Assembly: GCF_003751445.1 (NCBI RefSeq)
Contig: NZ_RJUU01000001.1
Location: 2,175,001 to 2,239,000, forward strand
Reading direction: 5' to 3'
DNA length: 64,000 nucleotides
Source of the DNA: Streptomyces sp. 840.1
Lineage (GTDB): Bacteria; Actinomycetota; Actinomycetes; Streptomycetales; Streptomycetaceae
Notes under the pieces: generated by a model
Told to the model about the DNA's origin: nothing
The model's database searches: none
The model's input: the letters and a program-made list of their open reading frames with translations, nothing else
Shown: positions 36,945-45,040 of the stretch, piece by piece
Position numbering within the stretch: the first letter of the stretch is position 1
Layout: each line of letters starts with the position of its first letter
Made by a program: the position numbers and the translations under genes

Positions 36945-37322
36945 ATGAAGAATTTCGTAGTCAAGACGATCGCCAACGCAGGTGCGCTGGCAGTGGCCAT
37001 CTGGCTGCTCCAGGACATCACGCTGACCGGCGGCAGCACCGGCCGCAAGGTCCTGACCCTGATCGTGGTCGCGCTGATCTTCGGCCTGGTCAACTTCTGC
37101 GTGAAGCCGGTCCTGAAGCTGCTCACACTGCCGCTCTTCATCCTCACGCTGGGGCTGTTCACCCTGGTCGTGAACGCGCTGATGCTGATGCTGACCTCCT
37201 GGCTGGCCGACCAGTTCGATCTGAGCTTCCACGTCGACGGCTTCTGGACCGCCGTCCTCGGCGGACTGATCATCTCGATCGTCTCCTGGGCGCTGAACGT
37301 GGTCCTGCCCGACGAGGACTGA
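36945..37322 (+). CDS. Phage-holin-4-superfamily (YvlD-like) membrane protein
   Basis: 125 aa with four hydrophobic helices (VVKTIANAGALAVAIWLL, VLTLIVVALIFGLVNFCVK, LTLPLFILTLGLFTLVVNAL, WTAVLGGLIISIVSWALNVV). The pattern and FCVKPVLKLLTLPLFILTLG match PF04020 proteins. In bacteria they are envelope proteins of unknown function rather than true holins. Followed 67 bp later by the PLP lyase. Confidence 0.87.
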   Translation: MKNFVVKTIANAGALAVAIWLLQDITLTGGSTGRKVLTLIVVALIFGLVNFCVKPVLKLLTLPLFILTLGLFTLVVNALMLMLTSWLADQFDLSFHVDGFWTAVLGGLIISIVSWALNVVLPDED

Positions 37323-37389
37323 TCCGCGTACACCTGGAACAGTGCAGGCAGTACCGGCGACGGACCGGGGAGAGAAGCGAGGACGCAGT

Positions 37390-38520
37390 ATGAGCACCAT
37401 GGGCGACGGAACCCGCGCGGTACGTGCCGGCCTGCCGGAACCGGAGCAGTACGAGCCGACTCTGCCCGGCCCGGTCTTCGCCGCACACTTCCATCTCTCC
37501 GGCGAGCCGGTCGGCCCCTACACCTACGGCCGCGACACCAACCCGACCTGGACCCATCTGGAACGGGCCATCGGCGAACTCGAAGCGCCGGGGAAGAGCG
37601 TCGAGACCACGGTCTTCGCCTCCGGCATGGCGGCGGTCTCGGCCGTACTGCTGTCCCAGGCGCGCAGCGGTGACGTGATCGTGCTGCCCGACGACGGATA
37701 CCAGGCGCTCCCGTTGGTACGGGCACAGCTGGAGGCGTACGGGGTCGAGGTGCGGACCGCCCCGACCGGGGGCGATGCCCAGCTGGACGCCCTGGAGGGC
37801 GCCAGGCTGCTGTGGATCGAGACCCCGTCCAATCCCGGGCTCGACGTCTGTGACGTGCGGCGGCTCGTCGAGGCCGCGCACGCGGGCGGGACGCTGGTGG
37901 CCGTGGACAACACGCTCGCCACCCCGCTCGGCCAGCGCCCGCTTGAGCTGGGCGCCGACTTCTCGGTGGCCAGCGACACCAAGGGCATGACCGGGCACGG
38001 CGACATCCTGCTCGGCCACGTGGCCTGCCTCGATCCCGAGCTGGCGGCGGGGGTACGGCGCTGGCGCAAAGTGGTCGGCGCGATCCCGGGGCCGATGGAG
38101 GCGTGGCTCGCACACCGCTCGCTGGCCACCCTGGAGCTGCGGATCGAGCGCCAGTGCGCGAACGCCCTCGCTCTGGCCGAGACACTCACCGAGCGCCCGG
38201 AAGTGACCGGGCTGCGCTACCCCGGCCTGCCCGCCGACCCGTCGTACCCGAAGGCCGTCCGGCAGATGCGGCGCTTCGGCTCCGTGGTCTCGTTCGTTCT
38301 GGCCGACCGGGAGACCGCCGAGCGCTTCCTCTCGGCGCTCCGGCTGGCCGAGGACGCGACCAGCTTCGGCGGGGTCCGTTCCACAGCCGAACGACGGGCC
38401 CGCTGGGGCGGCGACGCGGTGCCGGAAGGCTTCATCCGCTTCTCGGTGGGCGCCGAGAACCCGGCGGACCTGCTGGCCGACGTGACACAGGCCCTGGCAG
38501 AAGCTGTCGCCGGGAGCTGA
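37390..38520 (+). CDS. Cystathionine gamma-lyase/synthase-family PLP enzyme
   Basis: 376 aa, cytoplasmic. Cys/Met metabolism PLP family: YTYGRDTNPTWTHLERAIGE near residue 45, FASGMAAVSAVLLSQ, WIETPSNPGLDV, VDNTLATPLGQRPLELGADF and the PLP lysine in SVASDTKGMTGHGDILLGH. Could act on cystathionine, homoserine esters or methionine. No methionine gene is nearby to settle the direction. Confidence 0.87.
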   Translation: MSTMGDGTRAVRAGLPEPEQYEPTLPGPVFAAHFHLSGEPVGPYTYGRDTNPTWTHLERAIGELEAPGKSVETTVFASGMAAVSAVLLSQARSGDVIVLPDDGYQALPLVRAQLEAYGVEVRTAPTGGDAQLDALEGARLLWIETPSNPGLDVCDVRRLVEAAHAGGTLVAVDNTLATPLGQRPLELGADFSVASDTKGMTGHGDILLGHVACLDPELAAGVRRWRKVVGAIPGPMEAWLAHRSLATLELRIERQCANALALAETLTERPEVTGLRYPGLPADPSYPKAVRQMRRFGSVVSFVLADRETAERFLSALRLAEDATSFGGVRSTAERRARWGGDAVPEGFIRFSVGAENPADLLADVTQALAEAVAGS

Positions 38521-38828
38521 GGCGGACGACCGGGGCTGCTGCGGACGGCAGGGGCTGAGGCGATCGCGACGGGGCCGGCCGCCGTGCCGACGGCAGCAGG
38601 AGCGGCCGACGGTCGAGCGGCCGCGGCAGCAGAGGCTGTACGGACGGCCCGAACCTCCCCCCTCGTGGCTCGGACCGTCCCGGCCCTCCGCGTTCTTCAC
38701 GCGAAGCACCGTCTCGACAAGGCTAGTTGACTCTGAGTCAGTGTCCAATCACAGTAGCGGCAGCGGCCTATCGCCATATTTATGGTTGTCCGGGCCCGAG
38801 ACGTCGCACGGGGTGGGAGGGACAGGAC
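38521..38828. promoter_or_regulatory. Gap before the LysR gene, with palindrome at 38728-38740
   Basis: 308 bp with no gene. TGACTCTGAGTCA (38728-38740) is a perfect 13-bp palindrome 88 bp upstream of the LysR start and could be its autoregulatory operator, though it does not have the T-N11-A form. Confidence 0.4.
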
Positions 38829-39725
38829 ATGGACCTGGCCCTGCTGCGCACGTTCGTCACCGTGCACCGGGCCGGTTCGTTCACCCGGGCCGCCGCGCTC
38901 CTCGGCCTCTCCCAGCCCGCCGTGACCTCGCAGATACGCACGCTGGAACGGCAGCTGGGCCGCCCGCTCTTCCTGCGCCGGGCCCGCGGCGTGACCCCCA
39001 CCACCATCGGGGACGAACTCGCGCACCGGGCCGCTCCCCATCTGGACGCGCTGGTGGAGATCGCCGAGACGGAGCTGGACGAGGAGTCGGGCGTCCGGAC
39101 CCTGCATCTGGCCGGGCCACCGGAGTTCACCTCGCTACGGGCGCTGCCCGCACTCACCCCGCTGATCGCCCAGGGCCTCGCCCTGCGCAGCTCGTTCTCC
39201 GCGGACACCGACGAGACGCTGGATGGTCTGGCCGCCGGACACCACGACCTGGCCATCGTGACGGCCCGCCCGCGCGGCGGTCTGCTCACCGCGACCCCGC
39301 TCTGCGACGAGGAGCACGTCCTGATCGCCGCGCCCCGCTGGGCCGGGCGGCTCGGCCCGGGGACCCTGCGGCGCAACGGCCCGGTCGTCCTGGAACAGCT
39401 GCCCGTGGTGGAGGTGCACGAGAGCCTGCCGCTCGTCTCCCGCTACTGGGCCGCGGTCTTCGACGCCCGGCCGGCTGCCGCCGGAGCCGTCATCGCACCG
39501 GATCTGCGGGCCGTCCTGGAGTGCACGGCGGCCGGCGCCGGGCTGGCCGTCCTGCCCCGCTACCTCTGCGAGGGCGCACTGGAGCGGGGCGAGGTGGTGG
39601 CACTCCTCGACCCTCCGGTGCCCCCGCTGCGCACCTACTTCCTCGCCGCACGGACCGGCACGCTCGCGCTGCCGCATCTCGCTCGCGCGCACGAGTGGCT
39701 GGTGCGCGCCGCGGCCGACTGGTGA
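38829..39725 (+). CDS. LysR-family transcriptional regulator
   Basis: 298 aa. N-terminal HTH (LLRTFVTVHRAGSFTRAAAL, LSQPAVTSQIRTLERQLGRP) and a C-terminal periplasmic-binding-like effector domain. No divergent target gene lies directly upstream; the PLP lyase 0.3 kb upstream runs in the same direction. Targets are unknown. Confidence 0.9.
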   Translation: MDLALLRTFVTVHRAGSFTRAAALLGLSQPAVTSQIRTLERQLGRPLFLRRARGVTPTTIGDELAHRAAPHLDALVEIAETELDEESGVRTLHLAGPPEFTSLRALPALTPLIAQGLALRSSFSADTDETLDGLAAGHHDLAIVTARPRGGLLTATPLCDEEHVLIAAPRWAGRLGPGTLRRNGPVVLEQLPVVEVHESLPLVSRYWAAVFDARPAAAGAVIAPDLRAVLECTAAGAGLAVLPRYLCEGALERGEVVALLDPPVPPLRTYFLAARTGTLALPHLARAHEWLVRAAADW

Positions 39726-39788
39726 CCGCAGAACGCTCCGGCAGCCCTCAGGTGTTTCAGAAGGGGTCCAGCGGGCCACTCTCTTGCC

Positions 39789-40268
39789 ATGACCGAACGC
39801 CCTGTGGTCAAGCGCACCGCACGCGCCATCCTGCTCGACGGCGACGACCTCATCCTGATCAAGCGGACCAAGCCTGGGGTCGACCCCTACTGGCTCACGC
39901 CGGGCGGCGGGGTCGAGCCCGAGGACGCGACCGTCGTCGACGCCCTGCACCGCGAGGTGGACGAGGAGCTCGGGGCCAAGATCACCGATGTGGTCCCCTG
40001 CTTCGTCGACACCGTGGAACACATCGAGGGCAGTGGGGTGAAGGGCGTCAAGGTCCAGCACTTCTTCGTCTGCCGGCTCGACTCGATGGACCTGTCCCTG
40101 CGCCACGGACCCGAGATCGACGACCCCTGCGGGGAGTACGACGTCGTCCGCGTGCCGTTCAGCAGGGTCGGAATCGCCGCCGTGCACCTCGTGCCGCTGT
40201 CGCTGCGGCACTACCTGGACGGCAACATCGAGGGCGTCCGGGCGATGCACGCGACCGACCTGGGCTGA
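39789..40268 (+). CDS. NUDIX hydrolase
   Basis: 159 aa. The Nudix box runs GGGVEPEDATVVDALHREVD then EELGA, with all Glu ligands. Hydrolyses a nucleoside diphosphate linked to some moiety; the substrate cannot be told. Starts ATG 39789, 63 bp after the LysR stop. Confidence 0.88.
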   Translation: MTERPVVKRTARAILLDGDDLILIKRTKPGVDPYWLTPGGGVEPEDATVVDALHREVDEELGAKITDVVPCFVDTVEHIEGSGVKGVKVQHFFVCRLDSMDLSLRHGPEIDDPCGEYDVVRVPFSRVGIAAVHLVPLSLRHYLDGNIEGVRAMHATDLG

Positions 40269-40321
40269 TCCGGGGCGGACGGGACGGCTGAGCCCTCCCC
40301 GACTACCCGCTCCGAGCAGCA

Positions 40322-40390
40322 CCTACGTCGGGGCAGTGCCTACGTCCAGGGCGGTGCCTGCGCCGGGGCAGTGGCTACGCCGAGGTCAGT
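40322..40390. repeat. Degenerate 17-18-bp tandem repeat
   Basis: CCTACGTCGGGGCAGTG, CCTACGTCCAGGGCGGTG and CCTGCGCCGGGGCAGTG follow one another between the NUDIX gene and the next gene. No function is evident. Confidence 0.5.
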
Positions 40391-40441
40391 ACGGACGGAT
40401 ACTCCCCTCGGCAGATGACCGGGCGGACGGCTCCCGGCACC

Positions 40442-40978
40442 GTGTTTCACGTGAAACCACTCAGCCGCCGCCCCCGCCGAAACCTCCTTGCCGCACACGT
40501 CGCGGTATCCGTCAGCTGGCTCGGACTCACCATCGGTCTGCTGACGCTGGCCATCGCCGCCCTCGCGACCGGGGACCCGGCCACCGCACGGGCCGCTACC
40601 CGGGCCATGAAGATCTTCGGTGACTGGCTCGTGGTGCCGGTCGCCCTGCTCTCCCTCATCAGCGGTCTGATCCTGTCGCTCCGCACCCCTTGGGGACTGG
40701 CCAGGCACCGCTGGGTCTGGACGAAGTTCTGGCTCACCCTGATCACGACGGGACTGTCGGTCCTCTCCTTGCGCCCCGGCATCAACGAGGCCGCAGAGCT
40801 CGGCAGGGCCGACATCAACCTCGTCGTCGCTCCGGCGGTGGCCACGGCGGCCTATCTCTTCATGACAGCCATCTCGGTACTGAAGCCGTGGGGTCCGACC
40901 CGACGTGGCCGGCGCCTGCGGATCTCGGCCAGTTCCGTTAAAGCGGTGGACGAGCGATCACCACGTCGGACAGCCTGA
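40442..40978 (+). CDS. Small membrane protein, four helices (DUF2269-like)
   Basis: 178 aa if it starts at GTG 40442 (VFHVKPLSRRPRRN), overlapping a parS site; an in-frame ATG at 40415 is less likely. Four hydrophobic segments, e.g. LLAAHVAVSVSWLGLTIGLL and FGDWLVVPVALLSLISGLI. Similar to DUF2269-type proteins of unknown role. Ends 5 bp before the GNAT gene, so likely co-transcribed. Confidence 0.72.
   Translation: MFHVKPLSRRPRRNLLAAHVAVSVSWLGLTIGLLTLAIAALATGDPATARAATRAMKIFGDWLVVPVALLSLISGLILSLRTPWGLARHRWVWTKFWLTLITTGLSVLSLRPGINEAAELGRADINLVVAPAVATAAYLFMTAISVLKPWGPTRRGRRLRISASSVKAVDERSPRRTA
40444..40457. promoter_or_regulatory. parS site (ParB binding)
   Basis: Perfect GTTTCACGTGAAAC. It lies at codons 1-6 of the membrane-protein gene and encodes the same (V)FHVKP as the parS copy in cydCD. 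Confidence 0.9.
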
Positions 40979-40983
40979 CCCTC

Positions 40984-41874
40984 ATGCCCAGCTCACTGCC
41001 CCGCCCACTCGCCGATCTACCCGTCCGGCGTCTCACCCGGGACGATCTGGTCCCCTGCGCCGACCTCAGCGAGAACCGCGGCTGGCCGCGTGACGAGCAC
41101 CGCTGGGGGCTGCTCCTCACGGCGGGAACGGCTTTCGGTATCGACGATCCAGACGGCAAGGGCCTGATGGCAACGTGTGTGGTGACCTCCTACGGCCCTC
41201 GTATGGCCGCCATCGGCATGATGCTGGTCGCCGAGCGTTATGCCGGACAAGGAGTCGCCCGGTACCTCATGCAGCAGACGATCGAATGGACCGGGGGCGC
41301 CCCGCTCAGCCTCTACGCGACAGCATCGGGGCGCCCGCTCTACGAGAAGTTCGGGTTCGCCGCGGTGGGCACCGCACAGCGGATGGGCGGCCGTTTCCGG
41401 CCGACTGCCGAGCCCGGCGGCGGTCCGGAGGCGCTCGCTCGACCGGACCGCACCGTTCGTCCCGCAACGGCCGGGGACCTGCAGGCCATGCTCCGGCTGG
41501 ACGCGGACGCGTTCGGCCTCGACCGGACACATCTACTGACCCGTCTCCCGGCCTTCGCCGATCATCTGCGGGTGGCCGAGGACAGCGGGGAGCTCGTCGG
41601 TTACGGGGCTCTCTGGCCGAGCGCAGGCAGCCAGGTAGTCGGTCCGCTGATCGCTCGGGACACCGCTACGGCGAAACTACTGGTGGCCTCGCTGGCCGGG
41701 GCGACCGACCTGCCGTTGCGGGCCGACATCGATGCCCGCCACCACGAGCTCCTCGACTGGCTCGGGGAGCGCGGCCTCCAGCCCGGCTCCGAGACCACGG
41801 TGATGGCCCTGGGGGACCGGCAGCCGGGGAACTGGACACACTGCTTCGCGCCGCTGAGCGTGGCGACGGGCTGA
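40984..41874 (+). CDS. Two-domain GNAT acetyltransferase
   Basis: 296 aa. The first GNAT domain (about residues 10-135) has AIGMMLVAERYAGQGVARYL as its acetyl-CoA loop (R/Q-x-x-G-x-G/A type) and YEKFGFAAVG. A second, more diverged domain spans residues 155-290. Resembles the DUF1248/GNAT proteins with a sterol-carrier-less C-terminus. Substrate unknown. Confidence 0.8.
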   Translation: MPSSLPRPLADLPVRRLTRDDLVPCADLSENRGWPRDEHRWGLLLTAGTAFGIDDPDGKGLMATCVVTSYGPRMAAIGMMLVAERYAGQGVARYLMQQTIEWTGGAPLSLYATASGRPLYEKFGFAAVGTAQRMGGRFRPTAEPGGGPEALARPDRTVRPATAGDLQAMLRLDADAFGLDRTHLLTRLPAFADHLRVAEDSGELVGYGALWPSAGSQVVGPLIARDTATAKLLVASLAGATDLPLRADIDARHHELLDWLGERGLQPGSETTVMALGDRQPGNWTHCFAPLSVATG

Positions 41875-41887
41875 GACTCCGGCCGGT

Positions 41888-41936
41888 ACACGGACCCGGG
41901 AACCGGGTCCAGGACACGGGCCCGGGAACCGGGTCC
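41888..41936. terminator. Two tandem 26-bp hairpin repeats after the GNAT gene
   Basis: Units starting at 41888 and 41914 (ACACGGACCCGGG and ACACGGGCCCGGG) each continue AACCGGGTCC. Each forms a hairpin such as GGACCCGG-GAA-CCGGGTCC. Located 14 bp after the stop, they probably terminate transcription. Confidence 0.65.
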
Positions 41937-41974
41937 GGAGCGGCGCTCGCGCCGGGATGTTGTCGAACCGGACG

Positions 41975-42145
41975 TCAGTGGTCGAGCCGGACGTTCTCGC
42001 TGCCGTGCACCGCTGCAAACCGGGAGCTCCAGACCGCTTCGGAGACGAGGCACCAACCGCCCTCGTCAATGGCCCCGGACCACAGGGCTTTCGGGTCCGC
42101 CCACCGATATCGGCATTCGACGAACCCATGAATGTCAGCTCCCAT
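41975..42145 (-). pseudogene. Truncated remnant of a MGADIHGFVE-type hypothetical protein
   Basis: From ATG 42145 it reads MGADIHGFVECRYRWADPKA then LWSGAIDEGGWCLV, the typical start of a family of longer Streptomyces proteins of unknown function. The frame ends after 56 residues in unrelated sequence. It is probably a decayed gene rather than a short functional one. The 41938-42216 region holds nothing else. Confidence 0.5.
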
Positions 42146-42216
42146 GTGCCCCAATGCTGCGGCCACATGGGAGTCGGCACCGACGAATTGCCTTCGCCCT
42201 CAAGGAAGAAGCGGAC

Positions 42217-42642
42217 TCAGACGAGGCCGTCCACGGCGCTGGTCGCGAACCCGTGGTCCTGCTCGGGCGCCCCGCCACCGACGCCGATGGCGCCGATCAG
42301 CCGACCTTCGCGGTGGACCGGAACGCCGCCGGCGATGAACAGCAGCGGCCGGTCCAACGCGGTGGGCAGGGTGTGGAAGAGGCCTCCCGGCTGGACGGCA
42401 TCGACCAGGTCGGCCGTGGGGGCGTTGAGCTGGAGTGCCGTGTAGGCCTTGCGGGTGCTGGTCTCGCCGGCGATGAGGACTGCGCGGTCGTCGCGGCGGA
42501 AGGCCAGGAGATGACCGCCCGCGTCGAGGACCGTGACCGCCGCAGCGACGCCCGCGGCCTCGGCGGCCTGACGGGCCGCGGCGATGAGCGCCTCCGCGTC
42601 CTGGGTGGTCAGCGGGGCGACGGCTGTGGTGAGGTTGCTCAT
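42217..42642 (-). CDS. HbpS/GlcG-family small protein
   Basis: 141 aa. The family fold is shown by DAEALIAAARQAAEAAGV, VTVLDAGGHLLAFRRDD, STRKAYTALQL, GGVPVHREGRLIGAIGVGGG. HbpS of Streptomyces is an exported heme-binding, redox-sensing relative; this protein lacks a signal peptide. Starts 44 bp after the MFS stop and is probably in the same operon, under the divergent MarR. Confidence 0.83.
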   Translation of the reverse strand: MSNLTTAVAPLTTQDAEALIAAARQAAEAAGVAAAVTVLDAGGHLLAFRRDDRAVLIAGETSTRKAYTALQLNAPTADLVDAVQPGGLFHTLPTALDRPLLFIAGGVPVHREGRLIGAIGVGGGAPEQDHGFATSAVDGLV

Positions 42643-42686
42643 GGGATGACTCCTTGGTGCGGTGCGGGGAACGTGGGGCGCGGGGG

Positions 42687-43898
42687 TCAGCGCCGGGCGG
42701 CGGTTGCGGCGGCCGGCTCCGGGACGTGGGCGGCGACGGGGCGGCTCCGGGTGGCCGTGCGGCGCTCCAGGGTGCTGGAGACGACCGCGAGGACCAGGGC
42801 GGATGCGGCGAGGACCGCGCCGACCCAGTTGGGCGCGGTGTACCCGAGACCGGCGGCGATGACGACGCCGCCGAGCCAGGCCGACAGCGCGTTGCCGAGG
42901 TTGAAGGCACCGATGTTCACGGCGGAGGCGAGGGTCGGTGCGCCCGCCGCCTGGTCGAGCACCCGCTTCTGCAACGGGGGCACGGTGGCGAAGCCCAGGC
43001 CACCGATCAGCACGATGGTCACGGCTGCCGCGATCTTGTTGTGCGCGGTCAGCGTGAACAGCGACAGCACCACGGCCAGCGCCCCCAGCGACACGTACAG
43101 CAGGGGCATCAGGTGGCGGTCGGCGAACTTGCCGCCGAGCAGGTTGCCACCGACCATGCCGAGCCCGAAGAGGACCAGCAGCCAGGTGACCGAGGAGGCC
43201 GAGTAGCCGGCGATCTCCGTCATCATCGGCGTGATGTAGGTGATCGCCGCGAACACGCCGCCGAAGCCCAGCACCGTCATCGCCATGGCCAGCAGGACCT
43301 GCACGTTGCGGAACGCGGCCAGCTCGTGGCGGAGCCGGACGCCTTCGGCGCGGGGCTGGTCGGGGACGAGCCTGGCCACTCCGAGGAGGCCGACGACGCC
43401 GAGGGCCGCGACAGCGAAGAACGTGGCCCGCCAGCCGGCGCTCTGCCCGACATAGGTGCCGAGCGGGACACCGACGACGTTGGCGACGGTGAGCCCGGTG
43501 AATATCATCGCGATCGCACCGGCCTTCTTGTGCGGCGCGACCAGGTCGGCCGCCACGACCGATCCGATGCCGAAGAAGGCACCGTGGGCGAGGGACGCGA
43601 TGACCCGGCCCACGAGCATGACCTCGAAGACGGGTGCGGTCGCGGACACCACGTTGCCGACGACGAACAGCCCCATCAGGATCATCAGCATGCGTTTGCG
43701 GGTGACCCTGGTACCGAGCACGGTCATCAGCGGGGCGCCGAGGACGACCCCGAGCGCATAGCCCGTGACGAGGAAGCCGGCTGCCGGGATCGACACCTGG
43801 AAGTCCGCGGCCACCTCGGGGAGCAGTCCCATGATCACGAACTCGGTGGTTCCGATACCGAATGCCCCGATGGCGAGGGCGAGGAGCGCGAGCGGCAT
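42687..43898 (-). CDS. MFS efflux permease (DHA1 family)
   Basis: 403 aa, 12 membrane segments. Begins PLALLALAIGAFGIGTTEFV, which with IMGLLPEVA is typical of the AraJ/Cmx-type drug efflux subfamily; motif A is seen around LGTRVTRKRML. Likely exports drugs or sugars. Divergent from the MarR gene with a 142-bp gap that carries direct repeats. Confidence 0.9.
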   Translation of the reverse strand: MPLALLALAIGAFGIGTTEFVIMGLLPEVAADFQVSIPAAGFLVTGYALGVVLGAPLMTVLGTRVTRKRMLMILMGLFVVGNVVSATAPVFEVMLVGRVIASLAHGAFFGIGSVVAADLVAPHKKAGAIAMIFTGLTVANVVGVPLGTYVGQSAGWRATFFAVAALGVVGLLGVARLVPDQPRAEGVRLRHELAAFRNVQVLLAMAMTVLGFGGVFAAITYITPMMTEIAGYSASSVTWLLVLFGLGMVGGNLLGGKFADRHLMPLLYVSLGALAVVLSLFTLTAHNKIAAAVTIVLIGGLGFATVPPLQKRVLDQAAGAPTLASAVNIGAFNLGNALSAWLGGVVIAAGLGYTAPNWVGAVLAASALVLAVVSSTLERRTATRSRPVAAHVPEPAAATAARR

Positions 43899-43949
43899 GG
43901 GTTACACCTTCCCTGGAGATTGCGTCTGCGCCTTACGAGCGTTCACAAT

Positions 43950-43978
43950 AATTGCATGCGCTGGTTAATTGCAAGCGC
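43950..43978. promoter_or_regulatory. Direct repeats in the MFS-MarR divergent promoter
   Basis: AATTGCATGCGC (43950-43961) and AATTGCAAGCGC (43967-43978) are 17 bp apart and differ in one base; a partial third copy (TATTGCG) starts at 43983. AT-rich compared with its surroundings. Probably where MarR acts. Confidence 0.6.
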
Positions 43979-44040
43979 GGGCTATTGCGTACGTCGCCTA
44001 TCCTGTACGTAAGCAGCTCCAGCACGGAGGAGAGACACCC

Positions 44041-44499
44041 ATGACAGCGACGGACCCGGCACTGACCGCCCTCTCCCAGGGCTGGTGCGCGCTTTCCCTG
44101 CTCCACGGGAAGATCGAGGCCCACATCGAGCGTGCCCTGCAGAGCAGGCACGACCTCAGCGTGCGGGAGTACTCGCTGCTGGACGTGCTGAGCCGGCAGC
44201 ACAGCGGACCGGGCGGACATCTGCAGATGAAGCAGGTGGCCGACGCCGTCGTACTCAGCCAGAGCGCCACCACTCGCCTGGTCACCCGCCTCGAGGACCG
44301 CGGTCTGCTGACCCGCTATCTCTGCGACACCGATCGCAGGGGCATCTACACCGACGTCACCGAAGCGGGTCTCACCCTGCTCGCCGAGGCCAGGCCGACC
44401 AATGACACCGCCCTGCGCGCCGCACTCGACGAGGCCGCCAAGGACCCCGAGCTGGTGCCGCTCGTGCGCGCGGTCGAGGAACTGAAGGTCCCCGTGTAG
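44041..44499 (+). CDS. MarR-family transcriptional regulator
   Basis: 152 aa. Winged helix of MarR: DLSVREYSLLDVLSRQHS, HLQMKQVADAVVLSQSATTR, LVTRLEDRGLLTRYLCDTDR with the wing DRRGIYTDVTEAG. Likely represses the divergent MFS/HbpS-like operon and its own gene until an effector binds. Confidence 0.9.
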   Translation: MTATDPALTALSQGWCALSLLHGKIEAHIERALQSRHDLSVREYSLLDVLSRQHSGPGGHLQMKQVADAVVLSQSATTRLVTRLEDRGLLTRYLCDTDRRGIYTDVTEAGLTLLAEARPTNDTALRAALDEAAKDPELVPLVRAVEELKVPV

Positions 44500-44558
44500 A
44501 CCGGTCCGCAGGCCGAATGCCACCGCGTGGCCCGTGGCCACTGCGTAGGCTGCTGATC

Positions 44559-45011
44559 ATGAGCGATCTGGAAATACGTGCTGCGGGCGTCGACGACCTC
44601 TCGGAGATCGTGGCCATGCTGGCCGACGATCCGCTGGGTGCGGAGCGCGAGTCTCCGGACGACCTCACGTCGTACCTGGCTGCCTTCCGGCGGCTGGCCG
44701 GGGATCCGAACCAGCACCTGATGGTCGCCGTGCGCGCGGGCCGGATCGTCGGCACGCTCCAGCTGACGGTGATCCCGGGCCTGTCCCGGCGCGGCTCGAC
44801 GCGCTCCGTCATCGAGGGCGTCCGCGTCCACAGGGACGAACGCGGCAGCGGGCTCGGCACCCTGCTGATCCGGTGGGCGGTGGACGAATCCAGGCGCCAG
44901 AAATGCCAGTTGGTACAGCTGACCTCGGATGCGAGCCGGACCGACGCACACCGTTTCTACGAACGGCTCGGCTTCGTCGCCAGTCATGTGGGTTTCAAGC
45001 TCGCTCTCTGA
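44559..45011 (+). CDS. GNAT acetyltransferase
   Basis: 150 aa single GNAT domain: IEGVRVHRDERGSGLGTLLI (acetyl-CoA loop RGSGLG) and AHRFYERLGFVASHVGFK. Acceptor not known. 59 bp after the MarR stop. Confidence 0.88.
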   Translation: MSDLEIRAAGVDDLSEIVAMLADDPLGAERESPDDLTSYLAAFRRLAGDPNQHLMVAVRAGRIVGTLQLTVIPGLSRRGSTRSVIEGVRVHRDERGSGLGTLLIRWAVDESRRQKCQLVQLTSDASRTDAHRFYERLGFVASHVGFKLAL

Positions 45012-45040
45012 CCGCACATCGGCATCCGAGGGGAACGACG

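Noticed and set aside
36945..37322. Phage holin as sign of a prophage
   Set aside because: The PF04020 superfamily is common in non-phage envelope proteins; no other phage gene is nearby.
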